DNA of 7,600 nt from CAYLZN01 sp964387935. GTDB taxonomy: Bacteria > Acidobacteriota > Vicinamibacteria > Vicinamibacterales > JAFNAJ01. A program made the position numbers and the translations under genes. The stretch is from positions 1 to 7,600 of the forward strand of contig CAYLZN010000291.1 in the NCBI GenBank assembly GCA_964387935.1, in the 5' to 3' direction. Under the pieces are notes generated by a model that searched no databases, was not told the origin of the DNA, and worked only from the letters and a program-made list of their open reading frames with translations. Shown here one piece after another: positions 1-6,966 of the stretch (positions within the stretch are counted from its first letter, which is position 1; every line of letters starts with the position of its first letter).

Positions 1-855
1 CTGGAGATCAACGCGCCGGTCATCGACTACCGGGGCTCCCCGAAGCGTCTCGCGGACCGGCTGATGCTGGTCGAACCGTTGCGCCGCTGGCGAGAGTGGC
101 TCTGCGCGCAGGCGTCGCTGCTGGTCACCCCCTCGCGCGCCATCGTTCCTGCGTGGATTCCCGCCGAACGCGTGCTGGAGATCGAATGGGGTGCGGACGT
201 GGAACGTTTCCGCCCAGGAGCGTCCGGCCCGGTGCCCTTCACGCGGGGGCACGATGAGGTCGTGGCGGTGTTTGCCGGCGCCTTCCGGCGGTGGCACGGG
301 GCGCACCTGCTGGCGGACGCCGTCGGCCGCCTCCACGCCAGGGGACACCGGATGTTCCGTGCGGTGTTCATCGGGGACGGACCGGAGTTGCCCCGCGTGA
401 AGGAAGCGGCTCGCGCGTTGACGCACGTCACGTTCACTGGCGCCCTGCCGCACGACACGCTGCCCGCGGCGCTCGCCGCCTGCGACATCGGCGTGGCCCC
501 GTTCGACGTCCGCGCCCATCCGCCGCTGCAGCTCGCCTTCTACTGGTCCCCGCTCAAGGTGTTCGAGTACATGGCGTCGGGCCTGCCGGTCGTCGCGCCG
601 GCAATCGATCGCCTGACGTCACTCGTCTCCTCGGAATCGGAGGGCGTGCTCTACGATCCTGCCGTCGAGGGCGCGATCGACGCGGCGCTGCTGTCGCTGG
701 TCGATCCCGTGCGGCGGACGCGACTCGGCGCGGCGGCGCGGGCCCGCGTCGCCGCGCAGTACAGCTGGCAGGCCCATGCCGCCCGCCTCGACGAGGCGCT
801 GCGGCGAGTGGTCGCCACCTCGCGATCGTCCGGGACAGCCCCGTGCGCATCCTGA
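1..855 (+). CDS. Family-4-type (GT-B fold) glycosyltransferase, 5'-partial
   Basis: The reading frame is open from base 1 to the TGA at 853-855, giving 284 visible residues; the start lies left of the window. A usual family-4 enzyme has about 380-410 residues, so roughly the first 100-130 are missing. The visible part begins with LEINAPVIDYRG, a stretch typical of the end of the N-terminal acceptor lobe in one GT4 subgroup, then LLVTPSRAIVP (the 'V-S-x-A' linker strand). The C-terminal nucleotide-sugar lobe follows: VFAGAFRRWHG, IGDGPE (visible residues 124-129) and SPLKVFEYMASGLPVVAP (183-200). Glu189 is the second Glu of the EX7E motif; the first position is Tyr181, as is usual in the 'SPLK-FEYM' subgroup. 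It probably transfers a sugar from a nucleotide donor to a lipid-linked or other glycan acceptor at the cytoplasmic membrane. Donor and acceptor cannot be read from the sequence. It overlaps the next gene by 13 nt, so the two are likely cotranscribed. Confidence 0.9.
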   Translation: MEINAPVIDYRGSPKRLADRLMLVEPLRRWREWLCAQASLLVTPSRAIVPAWIPAERVLEIEWGADVERFRPGASGPVPFTRGHDEVVAVFAGAFRRWHGAHLLADAVGRLHARGHRMFRAVFIGDGPELPRVKEAARALTHVTFTGALPHDTLPAALAACDIGVAPFDVRAHPPLQLAFYWSPLKVFEYMASGLPVVAPAIDRLTSLVSSESEGVLYDPAVEGAIDAALLSLVDPVRRTRLGAAARARVAAQYSWQAHAARLDEALRRVVATSRSSGTAPCAS

Positions 856-2111
856 TCGCCACCGACGCGTTTCCGCCCAACTGCGGCGGCAGTGGTTGGA
901 GTACCTGGGAACTGGTGCGCGGCCTCACGGGCCGTGGGCACGACGTGACCGTCGTACAGTCGCGACCGGGGACCGCCCCAGGCGAACGACCGCGCCACTA
1001 CGAAGGCCAGCGCGTGCTGGAGGTCGGGGCGCCGGCACCGGACGTGCCGTACGTGCGCAACTACTTCAAGAACGAGCGGCTCACCCGCCGGCTGCGGCCC
1101 ACGATCGCCCGCATCGCGCGCGACGCGCGCGCCGAGATCCTCCACGCCCAGCACGTGCTCACAGGACCCGCGACCATCGACGCGGCGCGCGACCTCGGCC
1201 GGCCCTCGGTCTGCACGGTGCGCGACTACTGGCCCGTGTGCTACTGGTCCGATCTGATCGTGGCGCACGACGATCCGGTGCTCTGCCCTGCCTGCTCGGC
1301 CGCCCGGATGACACGGTGCATCCGCCCGCGCGCCGGACACGCCTGGCCACTCGCCCTGCCCTTCGTGCCCTACATGCGCGCGAACCTGCGGCGCAAGCGC
1401 GCGGCGCTCGCGCGCGCCGACGTCGTCATCGCCGTCAGCAGGACCCTGACGGCCGACCTCCGCGCGAGGGCGCCGGAACTCCAGGGACGACGACTGGAGA
1501 CCATCCCCAACCCGGTCAATCTCGCGGACGCCCGGGCGGCCCGTGCGCGGCAGGCCCCGGTGGCCGGGCCGTACGCGGCGTACGTCGGCAAGCTCGCGCC
1601 GAACAAGGGCACGCGGTGGCTCGTGGACGTCGCGCGCCGGAGCGGCCTGCCGTGGCCGCTCGTGATCGTTGGCGATGGCCCCGACCGCCCCGCCGTCGAG
1701 GCCGCAGCAGCCGACTCGGGCCTCGACGTGCGCGTGCTCGGATGGCGGCCGCGCGACGAGGCGCTGACCTGGCTCGCGCACGCCGCCATCGTCGTCTTCC
1801 CGTCGTTTGGCCCGGAGTCGCTCAGCCGCGTGCTGCTCGAGGGGAGTGCCGCCGGGTGCGCGATCGCCGCCATGGACACGGGAGGCACCCGCGACATCAT
1901 CGAGCCCGACCGCACCGGGTTGCTGTCGGCCACGCCGGACGGCCTGGCTCGCGACGTGGCGCGTCTGGTGACCGATCCGGCCCTCCGGGTGCGCCTCGGC
2001 GCCGCCGCGCGGGCGCATGTCGAGACGACCTTCGAGAGTACCAGGGTGGTCGACCGCATCGAGGCCCTGTACCGCGAACTGGTCGAGGCGGGAGCCACCG
2101 GTCGTGGGTAA
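843..2111 (+). CDS. Family-4-type glycosyltransferase with cysteine-rich insertion
   Basis: A GT-B glycosyltransferase of 422 residues, the normal length for the family. I chose the GTG at 843 because it yields MRILIATDAFPPNCGGSGW, the canonical first beta strand and glycine-rich loop of GT4 enzymes, and because GGGA at 832-835 lies 7 nt upstream. The same frame stays open further left but only antisensibly overlaps the preceding gene's coding sequence out of frame. Donor-lobe motifs are YVGKLAPNKGT (247-257; Lys250 stands where many relatives have Arg, and Lys255 is the usual phosphate-contact Lys), VGDGPD (276-281), and PESLSRVLLEG (324-334) with EX7E residues Glu325 and Glu333. Between the lobes, RDYWPVCYWSDL leads into a segment with Cys133, 148, 151 and 159, a possible metal-binding or disulfide site. 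It ends with the RLGAAARAHV helix shared by many GT4 enzymes. It likely adds one sugar to a lipid-linked glycan in the cytoplasm; specificity is unknown. It overlaps its neighbours by 13 and 8 nt. Confidence 0.92.
   Translation: MRILIATDAFPPNCGGSGWSTWELVRGLTGRGHDVTVVQSRPGTAPGERPRHYEGQRVLEVGAPAPDVPYVRNYFKNERLTRRLRPTIARIARDARAEILHAQHVLTGPATIDAARDLGRPSVCTVRDYWPVCYWSDLIVAHDDPVLCPACSAARMTRCIRPRAGHAWPLALPFVPYMRANLRRKRAALARADVVIAVSRTLTADLRARAPELQGRRLETIPNPVNLADARAARARQAPVAGPYAAYVGKLAPNKGTRWLVDVARRSGLPWPLVIVGDGPDRPAVEAAAADSGLDVRVLGWRPRDEALTWLAHAAIVVFPSFGPESLSRVLLEGSAAGCAIAAMDTGGTRDIIEPDRTGLLSATPDGLARDVARLVTDPALRVRLGAAARAHVETTFESTRVVDRIEALYRELVEAGATGRG
2091..2094 (+). promoter_or_regulatory. Ribosome binding site for the third glycosyltransferase
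   Basis: GGAG (inside GGCGGGAG) lies 9 nt before the GTG at 2104. It supports that GTG over the in-frame ATG at 2017, which would add 29 arginine-rich residues not expected ahead of a GT-B first strand. The site sits within the 3' end of the preceding coding sequence, as expected for translationally coupled genes. Confidence 0.55.
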
Positions 2112-3408
2112 GGGCCATCTTCGCGTGGCGATCACGGCGCGCGCCGTGGCGCCCTGGCACGGCCAGGGCGGACTCGAGCGGCACGTGGCCGATCTCGTGC
2201 GACATCTGGCGTCGCACGACATCGAGATCACTTTGATCGTCCCGCCCCCGGCGCCTGCCTCGCACGTCAATCCAGAGGCGATGGTCGATCCGGCCCATGG
2301 TGCGCACCTGCGGGTGCTGCCGGTGCCGTACGTCACGTTCCCCGGGGCCGGCCGGCGCGGTACCACCATCCTGGACCGCGATACGGCGTACCCGTTCTTC
2401 GGCTGGAGGGCCGGACGCCTTGCCGTGCGGCTCGCCCGCGAGGGGCGCGTCGATCTCGTTCATGGACTCGGCGCCAGCGTGCTCGGCTACGCGATGGCGA
2501 AGCGACGGCAGCCGCGGCTTCCCCCGCTCGTGTTCAACCCTCAGGGCCTCGAAGAGTTCGGGGCGACCGACCCCGGTCGGGCGAAGCTCAAGGTCCAGGC
2601 CTACTGGCCGCTGCGGCGGGCCGTTCACACCTGTGCGGTCGCCGCCGAGCGAGTGATCGCCACCGACCGTGCCTTGATCGACGTGGTCCAGCGCCATCTC
2701 AGGATCCCCGGGGCCAGGCTCGCTGTCATCCCGAATGCCGTCGATGTGGCCCGCACCGATGCGCTCGCCGGCCCCTCCGACGGGCAGCGGCTCCGGGTGG
2801 AGCGCGGCCTGCCCGCGCAGGTCCCGCTGCTCCTGTCGGTGGGGCGCCTCGAGGCCAACAAGGGCTTCCACGTGATGGTCGAGGCCGTGGCCCGCGTCCG
2901 GCAGGCGCGCGGCAGTTCCGATCTCAGATGGGTGCTCGTCGGGGACGGGCCGTATCGGGAGGTCCTTCGGGAACTGGGTGCGCGGCTCGGTCTCAGCTCG
3001 CATATCATCTGGGCTGGTCGGGTAGACGACCGTACACTGCACGCCTGGTACGAAGCGGCGGACCTGTTCGTGCATCCGACGCTGTACGAGGGCAGCTCCC
3101 TCGTGACGCTGGAAGCCATGGCCCACCGGCGCGCGGTGGTGGCGACGCGAGCCGGCGGCCTGCCGGACAAGGTGCGGCCGGGCATCACTGGCTGGCTCGT
3201 CACGCCCGGTGACGCGGCCATGCTGGCTGCCGCGATCTCGGAAGCGCTGGCCCGGCAAGGGGTCCTGGCCGGGTTTGGCCGCGCCGGCCGGGCGCTGGTC
3301 GAAGAGGAGTTCGCCTGGCCGCAGGTGGCCGCGCGGCTGGTGGGCCTGTACGAGGAACTCGTCACCTCGCGGGACGCATCGGCGAACCCGCAGAACGGCA
3401 CGCCGTGA
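2104..3408 (+). CDS. Family-4-type glycosyltransferase (GT-B fold)
   Basis: The protein has 434 residues from the GTG at 2104, chosen because of the GGAG 9 nt upstream and because the protein then opens with HLRVAITARAVAPWHGQGGLE: first beta strand and the G-x-G-G-x-E-R-H loop (20-27) that binds near the donor diphosphate. The donor lobe shows LLSVGRLEANKGFH (243-256; Arg248 and Lys253 are the usual phosphate contacts), VGDGPY (279-284), and a textbook PTLYEGSSLVTLEAMA (325-340) with EX7E Glu329 and Glu337. The ITGWLVTPGD loop (361-370) and a C-terminal helix FAWPQVAARLVGLYEEL complete a full-length retaining GT4 enzyme. The middle PQGLEEFG (146-153) is common in this subgroup. It likely transfers a sugar from a nucleotide donor to a membrane-associated glycan intermediate in the cytoplasm; the sugar is unknown. 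Its stop overlaps the start of the next gene in GTGA, indicating coupled translation. Confidence 0.93.
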   Translation: MGKGHLRVAITARAVAPWHGQGGLERHVADLVRHLASHDIEITLIVPPPAPASHVNPEAMVDPAHGAHLRVLPVPYVTFPGAGRRGTTILDRDTAYPFFGWRAGRLAVRLAREGRVDLVHGLGASVLGYAMAKRRQPRLPPLVFNPQGLEEFGATDPGRAKLKVQAYWPLRRAVHTCAVAAERVIATDRALIDVVQRHLRIPGARLAVIPNAVDVARTDALAGPSDGQRLRVERGLPAQVPLLLSVGRLEANKGFHVMVEAVARVRQARGSSDLRWVLVGDGPYREVLRELGARLGLSSHIIWAGRVDDRTLHAWYEAADLFVHPTLYEGSSLVTLEAMAHRRAVVATRAGGLPDKVRPGITGWLVTPGDAAMLAAAISEALARQGVLAGFGRAGRALVEEEFAWPQVAARLVGLYEELVTSRDASANPQNGTP

Positions 3409-4943
3409 CCGAGCGAGAGTGGAGAGAAGCCGTCGATCTGAAGCCCCGGTGGCTGTGGCTCGCCCTGGTCCTGGTGGCGGCCACGGTCCTGAGGTTCTGG
3501 GGTCTGCGCGCGGGCATCCCCTACGCCCTCGGCATCGACGAGCCCGAGATCATGGAGCGCGTGCTCACGATCATGCGCTCGGGCGACTACAACCCGCACT
3601 TCTTCCATTACCCCGGCCTCGCCTTCTACCTGCACCTGCCCGTGGCGATCCTGCGGTTCGTGATCGGGGTCGCGCAGGGCGAGTGGGACACCCTGAACGG
3701 CCTGGCCGTGGCGCCGTTCTACCTGTGGTCCCGTGGACTGACGGCGGCCCTGGGTGTGGTCACGGTCCTGCTGGTGCACCACGTGGCGATGCGCTGGGGC
3801 GCACGTCATGCGCTGCTCGCGGCCGGCCTCATGGCAGTCATGCCGTTGCACGTCCGCGAGTCGCACTACGTGCTCACGGATGTGCCGATGACGCTGATGG
3901 TGACCCTCACGTGGTTGCTGGCGCTCGCTGCGCACGAGCGCGGCACGTGGGTGGCCTTCGCGGTGGCGGGCGCGGCCGCGGGGCTGGCGACGTCGATCAA
4001 GTACCAGGCCGGCCTCGCCCTGCTGCTGCCCCTGCTCTCGGTGTGGTTCACGGTGCCCACGCGGCCGTCGCGCCTGGTGGGCGCCGGTGCGGTCGTCGCA
4101 GGCTTTGCCGGTGCGTTCCTCCTGACGTCGCCGTTCACGGTCTTCGACCTGTCGGGGTTCCTGAACAGCTTCGCGGAGCTGCTGCGGTCCTTCCGGCCCC
4201 GCGACGTCGGCGAACACGGGCTCGTCGTCTATCTCAAGCACTTGCGTCTGAACCTCGGGTGGCCGGCGATCCTGCTGGCGCTCTCGGGCTCGGCGCTCAC
4301 CGCCACCCGGGCGGTGCGCGGCCCCGGGCGCCTGCGGTGGACGCTGCTCCTCGCGTTCCCGCTCGTCTTTCTGTGGGTCATTGCGGGCCGTCACCAGATC
4401 TACGCGCGCTACCTGCTGCCGATCACGCCCTTTCTCTGCGTCCTCGTGTCGGTCGGGGTGATCTCGGGTGTGAGCCTGCTCCGGCGATTCGACATCCCTC
4501 GCTCGGTGCGCGCCGTGCTCATCGCGGCCCTGACCGTCGCCGTGATCCTGCCGCCTGCCCTGAACGCCCTGCGTTTCCTTCGCATGATCGGCCGACCCTC
4601 GACGCTCGAAGCCGCCTACACCTGGTTCATGACCAACGTCCCCGCGGGCTCTCGGGTCGTCATCGAGAACTTCGACCTGAGGCTCCCCGGCGACCGCTAC
4701 CACGTCACGCACGAGGTCTCATTGGCGCGCAGGTCGATCGAGGACTACCGCCGGGACGGCGTGGACTACCTGATCTTCACGTCGCGGAGCTACGCCGAGT
4801 TCCTGGACGACCCGTCCAGAAACCCCCAGCTCGGCGAGGCGTACCGGACCCTGTTCAGACAGGCCCCGGAGGTCGCCCGTTTCGACGCGACGGGTGGCCG
4901 GATCGGGCCGCAGTTGCGGGTGCTCGCACTCGAGACGCCGTAG
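3405..4943 (+). CDS. GT-C membrane glycosyltransferase (ArnT/PMT-like)
   Basis: The protein has 512 residues from the GTG at 3405, which shares GTGA with the preceding stop. No strong Shine-Dalgarno is visible, so coupling to the upstream gene is likely. About 11-12 hydrophobic segments are seen, the first near 16-32 and the last near 367-388. The first extracytoplasmic loop holds GIDEPEIMERV (43-53); Asp45-Glu46 matches the acidic catalytic motif of the dolichyl-phosphate-mannose protein mannosyltransferase/ArnT superfamily. Further family marks are HYPGLAFYLHLP (68-79), HYVLTDVPM (154-162), LATSIKYQAGLALL (194-207) and RHQIYARYLLPITPFL (329-344). Residues about 401-512 form a soluble, probably periplasmic, C-terminal part. 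Enzymes of this superfamily take a sugar from a polyprenyl-phosphate donor and attach it on the periplasmic side to lipid, glycan or protein. Here a late decoration of the glycan built by the upstream enzymes is the simplest inference; the acceptor is unknown, and a protein acceptor cannot be excluded. Confidence 0.88.
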   Translation: MTEREWREAVDLKPRWLWLALVLVAATVLRFWGLRAGIPYALGIDEPEIMERVLTIMRSGDYNPHFFHYPGLAFYLHLPVAILRFVIGVAQGEWDTLNGLAVAPFYLWSRGLTAALGVVTVLLVHHVAMRWGARHALLAAGLMAVMPLHVRESHYVLTDVPMTLMVTLTWLLALAAHERGTWVAFAVAGAAAGLATSIKYQAGLALLLPLLSVWFTVPTRPSRLVGAGAVVAGFAGAFLLTSPFTVFDLSGFLNSFAELLRSFRPRDVGEHGLVVYLKHLRLNLGWPAILLALSGSALTATRAVRGPGRLRWTLLLAFPLVFLWVIAGRHQIYARYLLPITPFLCVLVSVGVISGVSLLRRFDIPRSVRAVLIAALTVAVILPPALNALRFLRMIGRPSTLEAAYTWFMTNVPAGSRVVIENFDLRLPGDRYHVTHEVSLARRSIEDYRRDGVDYLIFTSRSYAEFLDDPSRNPQLGEAYRTLFRQAPEVARFDATGGRIGPQLRVLALETP

Positions 4944-4971
4944 ACCCGGCAGCTCAAGGCGTCCAGTCGAG
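4929..4971. terminator. Candidate bidirectional hairpin between convergent operons
   Basis: An imperfect inverted repeat spans both 3' ends. CTCGA-GACGCC (4929-4939) can pair with GGCGTC-cag-TCGAG (4958-4971): a 6-bp inner stem and a 5-bp outer stem interrupted by a 3-nt bulge. The 18-nt loop holds the plus-strand TAG (4941-4943), the 10-bp spacer and the minus-strand stop (4954-4956). There is no U-tract on either side and the loop is long, so an intrinsic terminator is plausible but weak. Factor-dependent termination is equally possible. Confidence 0.3.
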
Positions 4972-6966
4972 CCCGCTCATCATCACCCCGAGGTCGCGAG
5001 GGTCGTCGGGCGGGCGCCAGGGCGGATCCACGAGGAGCTCGAAACGCCGGTAGGCCTCGCGCGGCGCGGTCGCGGGGAGGACGAACCGCAGCGCGTGCCA
5101 TTCGTGGTCCGCCAGCCGGACCTGTTGAATGAGCCGGCCGGCGTGCCGCACCTGCAGCACCTGATCGAAAGGCGCGAGGCTGCGCACGCGAAAGCTCACG
5201 ACGCGGGCGGCGGTGGGTACGTGGAACACGGCGCGTACGCCTGTCCACCGGAACGGGTCGCCGGCGGGCGACCGCTCCTCATCGTGCAGCCCCAGCGTCA
5301 GGCGTGACAGATCGACGCGCGAACTCTCCACGCGAACGCGCGCCGGCAGCGTCAGCACGAGCAGGCCCGCCGTGAGCGGCACGGCCCAGGCGGTCCACGC
5401 GCGCACGAGCCGTCCGCGCCTGGGCGCGTGCGGCGAGAGCCCGAGCGCCAGCGCGGCCAGTGCCCAGAACGTCACCTGACCTTCGTGCAGGAGCAACGAG
5501 TGGCCGGTGAGGCTGGTCACCGCAAACGCGGCGACCCCGAGGGCCGACGCGAGCGCGATGCGGCGCCCCGGATTCGGGCCCGGCGCCCGGGCGACTGACG
5601 CGCCGCGCCGCATCGCCGCGCCAAACAGCCACGCCAGGCACAGCAGTCCGGGAAGTCCCAGCTCCGCACCCGTCTGGAGGAAGTAGTTGTGGGCGTTCTC
5701 CTGGGGTCGCACGAGCTTCTCAGGATGAGAACTCCAGGCTGAAACGTCCTTGAAGTACCGCCCGAGCCCGATACCGGCCACCGGGCGCGCTTCGACCATC
5801 CGGACCGCGGCGGCCCACAGTTCCCCTCGTCCCTTGAGACGCTCTTCGAGCGGCGCCTGCAGATTGAGCGTGACGAGGAGCGTCTGCAGGTAGGAGCGCT
5901 GCTCCCCCAGCCGCACGTCGCGCCACGTGGCCCAGGACGTCAGCGCCAGCAGGACGAGGGACGCAGAGATCGCCGCGGCGATGCCCGTCCTCCGCAGCCT
6001 CGTGCTCATGCGCTCGGGCCAGGTACCGAGGGGCCAGGCCAGCAAGGCGGTGACGAACCCTGCCAGCGCGAGGGCGCCCGCCAGCCAGGCGATGCGCGAC
6101 GCGGTGAACACGATCCCGAGCGACGCGGCTGCCGCAAGACCGAGCCACGCGAGCCGCCACGGGCGCTGCGGTCGCAGGAGAGCGACGGCCACAATGAGGG
6201 TCACCATCGCGGCGAGGTAGGCGCCAAGCGCGTTCACGTCCGTGAACGACGCGTTGACCCGTACGATGTAGGGGTCCTGCTCGACCCAGAACGCCAGCAG
6301 GTGCTCGCGGGTCCACCGCTGCTCGATCGCCCAGACGCCAACGAGACCCGCACCGGTCGCCAGGGCCACCGCCGCGCGCAGCGTCGCAGGCCCGACGACG
6401 CCCGCGTCGGGCGCAACCAGTCCGAGCACGAGCCAGAGCACGGCGACACCTTGGGCGAGCGTCACCCAGGCGAGCACGGGTGACAGGACGGGGCGCTGCG
6501 ACGTCGCAGTCAGCAGCTCGTCGCGAAGGTAATGGTGGATCTCCGACGCGAGCACCCAGACGCTGTCACGGGCGAGGTGCAGCGGATAGACCGTGGCCAC
6601 CAGCGACGCCGTCGCCAGGAGGAGCAGGCACGTGGCAGCCACTGGCAGGCGGGCGGGTCCCGGGCGCCAGACCAGCAGCAGCCAGGCCGGGACGAGCAGG
6701 GCTGCCAGCCACAGCGAGGGTAAGGCCACGGTTGGCCAGCGCGCCAGCGTCGGCACCACCGCGAGCAGCGGCGACCCACCCAGGAACGCCAGCAGCGACC
6801 ACTCCGGTCGCCACCAGGCGACGAGCGCCACGACCACCCACGCCAGCTTCAGCCACAGCGGCAGGTCGGCGTTCACGAACAGCGCCCGCACCGGGTAGGC
6901 GAGCACGAGCGTGCACGCCAGCAGCGCCAGCGCACGGCGTGTCGCGTCCCGCACGGCATGCATCAC
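4954..6966 (-). CDS. O-antigen ligase/polymerase-family (Wzy_C) membrane protein
   Basis: The protein has 670 residues from the GTG at 6966; an ATG follows immediately at 6963 and either could be used. About 14-15 hydrophobic segments are seen between residues 11 and 541. The family signature is clear: FTASRIAWLAG (287-297), RGELWAAAVRMVEARPVAG (380-398), and the large periplasmic loop ending in QENAHNYFLQTGAELGLPG (422-440). His426 and the Arg residues near 291 and 380 match positions important in WaaL/Wzy_C proteins. Such proteins use an undecaprenyl-diphosphate-linked glycan in the periplasm, either polymerising it or moving it to lipid A or another acceptor; sequence alone does not separate the two. 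It is longer than typical ligases (about 400-450 residues) because of an extended transmembrane part and a C-terminal, non-membrane region (541-670) carrying GLHDEE and FRWTG, which looks like a beta-rich periplasmic domain. It overlaps the upstream SurA-N-like gene by 4 nt and converges on the glycosyltransferase operon. Confidence 0.88.
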   Translation of the reverse strand: MMHAVRDATRRALALLACTLVLAYPVRALFVNADLPLWLKLAWVVVALVAWWRPEWSLLAFLGGSPLLAVVPTLARWPTVALPSLWLAALLVPAWLLLVWRPGPARLPVAATCLLLLATASLVATVYPLHLARDSVWVLASEIHHYLRDELLTATSQRPVLSPVLAWVTLAQGVAVLWLVLGLVAPDAGVVGPATLRAAVALATGAGLVGVWAIEQRWTREHLLAFWVEQDPYIVRVNASFTDVNALGAYLAAMVTLIVAVALLRPQRPWRLAWLGLAAAASLGIVFTASRIAWLAGALALAGFVTALLAWPLGTWPERMSTRLRRTGIAAAISASLVLLALTSWATWRDVRLGEQRSYLQTLLVTLNLQAPLEERLKGRGELWAAAVRMVEARPVAGIGLGRYFKDVSAWSSHPEKLVRPQENAHNYFLQTGAELGLPGLLCLAWLFGAAMRRGASVARAPGPNPGRRIALASALGVAAFAVTSLTGHSLLLHEGQVTFWALAALALGLSPHAPRRGRLVRAWTAWAVPLTAGLLVLTLPARVRVESSRVDLSRLTLGLHDEERSPAGDPFRWTGVRAVFHVPTAARVVSFRVRSLAPFDQVLQVRHAGRLIQQVRLADHEWHALRFVLPATAPREAYRRFELLVDPPWRPPDDPRDLGVMMSGLDWTP

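Noticed and set aside
1111..1135. CGCGCGC-rich palindrome-like stretch
   Set aside because: It encodes IARDARAE in the second glycosyltransferase; Ala and Arg codons in a high-GC genome explain it, and no flanking repeat is seen.
700..2090. Similar C-terminal RLGAAARA segments in the first two glycosyltransferases, suggesting a recent tandem duplication
   Set aside because: This helix is shared widely in the GT4 family, and the rest of the two proteins differ strongly, so recent duplication is not supported.
651..2369. A 572-codon minus-strand open frame
   Set aside because: It is fully antisense to two well-supported glycosyltransferases, has low-complexity Arg/Gly/Ala composition and shows no recognisable motif.
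1897..3258. A 453-codon minus-strand open frame
   Set aside because: It is antisense to genes with complete GT4 motifs; its His/Arg/Gly-rich composition marks it as a high-GC shadow.
2625..4712. A 695-codon minus-strand open frame
   Set aside because: It lies antisense to the third glycosyltransferase and the GT-C gene. Its product is rich in Gln, Glu, Arg and His with no domain, as expected when Leu/Val codons of a membrane protein are read backwards in high-GC DNA.
3209..5053. A 614-codon plus-strand open frame crossing the GT-C gene
   Set aside because: It is out of frame with the clear GT-C protein and yields an Arg/Ala/Pro-rich product without membrane segments or motifs.
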